Shown here one piece after another: positions 5,406-7,168 of a stretch of DNA of 7,168 nucleotides (its first letter is position 1; the number at the start of each line of letters is the position of its first letter). The position numbers and the translations under genes are program-made. Under the pieces are notes generated by a model. The model did not search any database and was not told where the DNA came from. It saw only the letters and a list, made by a program, of their open reading frames with translations. Origin of the DNA: Oscillospiraceae bacterium (GTDB lineage Bacteria; Bacillota_A; Clostridia; Oscillospirales; Oscillospiraceae); contig JAFYVA010000116.1 in assembly GCA_017549325.1 (NCBI GenBank), positions 1 to 7,168 on the forward strand. Direction: 5' to 3'.

Positions 5406-6800
5406 TTACTTGCTCAGGGCCTCGTCGATGGACTTGGCAGCCTGCTTACCGGCACCCATGGCCAGAATGACGGTGGCAGCACCGGTGACGGCGTCGCCGC
5501 CGGCATACACGCCGGGACGGGAGGTGAGGCCATCCTCGTTGACGATGATGCCGCCCTTCTTGTTGACCTCCAAGCCCTTGGTGGTGGACTTGATGAGGGG
5601 GTTGGGGTTGGTGCCCAGAGACATGATGACAGCGTCCACAGGCAGGTCGAACTCGCTGCCCACCTTCTCCATGGGACGGCGGCGGCCGGAAGCATCGGGC
5701 TCGCCCAGCTCCATCTCGATGCACGTCATGGAGGCGACGGCACCGTTCTCGTCGCCGTTGATGGCGATGGGGTTATTGAGGGTCTTGAAGATGATGCCCT
5801 CTTCGATGGCGTGCTCCACCTCTTCGTGACGGGCGGGCAGCTCCTCCATACCGCGGCGATAGACCACCCAGACCTCGGCGCCGAGGCGCTTGGAGCAGCG
5901 GGCGGCATCCATGGCCACGTTGCCGCCGCCCACGATGGCGACCTTCTTGCCCTTGAGATCCATGATGGGGGTATCGCTGTCCTCGCGATAGGCCTTCATC
6001 AGGTTGATACGGGTGAGGAACTCGTTGGCGGAGAATACGCCCTTGAGGTTCTCGCCGGGGATGTTCATAAACATGGGCAGGCCGGCGCCGGAGCCGACGA
6101 ACACGGCCTCGAAGCCCTCTTCCTCCATCAGCTCATCGATGGTGATGGTGCGGCCCACCACGGTGTTGGTGACGATCTTCACGCCGAAGTGCTCGAGGCG
6201 CTTGACCTCCTTGGCCACGATGGCCTTGGGCAGACGGAACTCGGGGATGCCGTAAACCAGCACGCCGCCGACGCTGTGGAGTGCCTCGTAGACGGTGACA
6301 TCGTAGCCCTTGCGTGCCAGATCGCCGGCGCAGGTGAGGCCGGCAGGGCCGGAGCCGACGATGGCGACCTTGTGGCCGTTGCTCTCGGGCTTGACGGGTG
6401 CGCCGCCGACATGGCCATGGGCGTTATGATAGTCGGCCACGAAACGCTCGAGGCGGCCGATACCCACGCTCTCGCCCTTGATGCCGCGGATGCACTGACC
6501 CTCGCACTGGTTCTCCTGGGGGCAGACGCGGCCGCAGATGGCGGGCAGGGAGTTGGTGGAGGTGATGACCTCGTAAGCGCCGTCGAAGTCGCCCTCGGCC
6601 ACGCGGGTGATGAACTCGGGGATGCGCACGTTCACGGGGCAGCCGGAAACGCACTTGGGGTTCTTGCAGTTGAGGCAGCGCTTTGCCTCGTCAATGGCCA
6701 TTTCCTCGGTATAGCCCAGAGCCACCTCGTCGAAATTCTTATTACGGACGTTGGGGTCCTGTGCGGGCATGGGATTTTTATCCAAACGCATATTTGCCAT
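5406..6800 (-). CDS. gltA: NADPH-dependent glutamate synthase small-subunit homologue (GltA/GltD type), probable NfnB subunit
   Basis: This is a cytoplasmic FAD/NAD(P)H oxidoreductase subunit of 464 residues, the usual size. The ATG at 6800 has GGAGG 9 nt upstream inside the end of the previous gene; upstream in-frame ATG codons lack this support. The N-terminal ferredoxin-like part has C42, C45, C50 and C54 (CLNCKNPKCVSGC) and C89, C93, C99 and C103 (ICGRVCPQENQCEGQC), ligands for two [4Fe-4S] clusters. The FAD Rossmann motif VAIVGSGPAG is at 145-154, the NAD(P)-binding KVAIVGGGNVAMDAA at 286-300, and the second FAD motif GGDAVTGAATVI at 434-445. It is one base downstream of an NfnA-like gene, so the pair probably encodes NADH-dependent reduced ferredoxin:NADP+ oxidoreductase, which bifurcates electrons between NADPH, NAD+ and ferredoxin. 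A role as true glutamate synthase beta subunit is less likely, since no large subunit is adjacent, but cannot be excluded from this window. A terminator follows. Confidence 0.93.
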   Translation of the reverse strand: MANMRLDKNPMPAQDPNVRNKNFDEVALGYTEEMAIDEAKRCLNCKNPKCVSGCPVNVRIPEFITRVAEGDFDGAYEVITSTNSLPAICGRVCPQENQCEGQCIRGIKGESVGIGRLERFVADYHNAHGHVGGAPVKPESNGHKVAIVGSGPAGLTCAGDLARKGYDVTVYEALHSVGGVLVYGIPEFRLPKAIVAKEVKRLEHFGVKIVTNTVVGRTITIDELMEEEGFEAVFVGSGAGLPMFMNIPGENLKGVFSANEFLTRINLMKAYREDSDTPIMDLKGKKVAIVGGGNVAMDAARCSKRLGAEVWVVYRRGMEELPARHEEVEHAIEEGIIFKTLNNPIAINGDENGAVASMTCIEMELGEPDASGRRRPMEKVGSEFDLPVDAVIMSLGTNPNPLIKSTTKGLEVNKKGGIIVNEDGLTSRPGVYAGGDAVTGAATVILAMGAGKQAAKSIDEALSK

Positions 6801-6801
6801 C

Positions 6802-7168
6802 TTACTTAACCTCCTGCTTGAAAAGATTGCAGACTTCTTCGTGCTTATGCTTTTCAAACTCTGCGTACATCTGGTTGCGCTTCACCGCAATATCCCAATC
6901 CACCTTGTGGCCGTCGAAGTCGGGGCCGTCCACGCAGGCGAACTTGGTCTCGCCACCAACGGTCAGGCGGCAGCCGCCGCACATACCGGTACCGTCGATC
7001 ATAATGGGGGACATGGACACAGTGGTGGGGATGCCGTAGGGCTCGGTGGTCTTGGAAACGAACTTCATCATGATAGCGGGGCCGATGGCGAAGATCTCGT
7101 CATACTGGTTGCCGGCATCAATGAGAGCCTTCAGAGCGTCGGTAACAAGGCCCTTCTCGCCGTAGGAG
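6802..7168 (-). CDS. C-terminal part of NfnA-like FAD/[2Fe-2S] ferredoxin-NADP reductase subunit (5' truncated)
   Basis: The frame is open to the window edge and ends in TAA (6802-6804), giving the last 121 residues. They begin SYGEKGLVTDALKALI and contain EIFAIGPAIMMKFV, the nucleotide-binding block typical of PyrK/NfnA-type reductases. The [2Fe-2S] block follows: DGTGMCGGCRLTVGG, then FAC and VDGPDFDGHKVDW, with cysteines spaced C-x2-C-x11-C and an Asp five residues before the first Cys. In NfnA the cluster is held by three Cys and one Asp, which fits. The PyrK pattern with four Cys does not. The internal ATG pair near 7071 is not the start, because family sequence continues upstream of it. 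The gene is translationally close to gltA/nfnB, with a 1-base gap and the next gene's ribosome binding site inside its last codons, so the two products are likely made in step and assemble together. Often annotated as sulfide/dihydroorotate dehydrogenase-like FAD/NAD-binding protein. Confidence 0.9.
   Translation of the reverse strand, partial: SYGEKGLVTDALKALIDAGNQYDEIFAIGPAIMMKFVSKTTEPYGIPTTVSMSPIMIDGTGMCGGCRLTVGGETKFACVDGPDFDGHKVDWDIAVKRNQMYAEFEKHKHEEVCNLFKQEVK

Noticed and set aside
5274..6809. 511-codon plus-strand open frame opposite gltA
   Set aside because: Same artefact. It begins inside the repeat element, crosses a terminator, and its product is Gly/Ala/Asp/His low-complexity with no recognisable domain.
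6801..6857. Upstream ATG extending gltA by 19 residues
   Set aside because: The extension overlaps the coding end of the NfnA-like gene in another frame, is not family-like, and the ATG at 6800 has a well-placed GGAGG.

Overview
The window looks like chromosomal DNA from a GC-rich gut Clostridia species, most likely Oscillospiraceae or a close relative. The basis is codon choice, GGAGG-type ribosome binding sites, the C-terminal tail of the surface protein, the NfnAB-type gene pair and a hairpin-rich intergenic repeat of a kind common in that group. This placement is inference from style, not from a marker gene.

Layout: bases 1-141 hold the 3' end of a plus-strand gene, probably a peptide ABC transporter solute-binding protein. 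It converges, across a shared bidirectional terminator (148-183), on a minus-strand calcium-type P-type ATPase (199-2844). The ATPase leader (2845 to about 3063) holds a recognisable yybP-ykoY family (Mn2+-sensing) riboswitch whose 3' strand overlaps an intrinsic terminator, with a promoter just upstream. Next on the same strand is a secreted beta-helix-like surface protein (3188-4765) with its own promoter and terminator. Bases 4766-5405 are non-coding. They hold the surface-protein promoter, a UUCG-type terminator-like hairpin, a 355-bp MITE-like element with 28-bp perfect terminal inverted repeats and two nearly identical 126-bp internal copies, and the terminator of the next operon. The right end (5406-7168) is a two-gene minus-strand operon: the C-terminal part of an NfnA-like FAD/[2Fe-2S] reductase subunit followed, one base later, by a complete GltA/NfnB-like FAD/[4Fe-4S] subunit.

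How the genes work together: the ATPase and its riboswitch form one metal-homeostasis unit in which excess Mn2+ is expected to relieve termination and switch on a Ca2+/Mn2+ export pump. The NfnA/NfnB-like pair probably forms one flavin-based oxidoreductase linking NADH, NADPH and ferredoxin. The surface protein stands alone. No defence system, CRISPR array, tRNA, rRNA or prophage gene is visible. The most interesting parts are the riboswitch-terminator architecture, the repeat element and the surface-protein tail.
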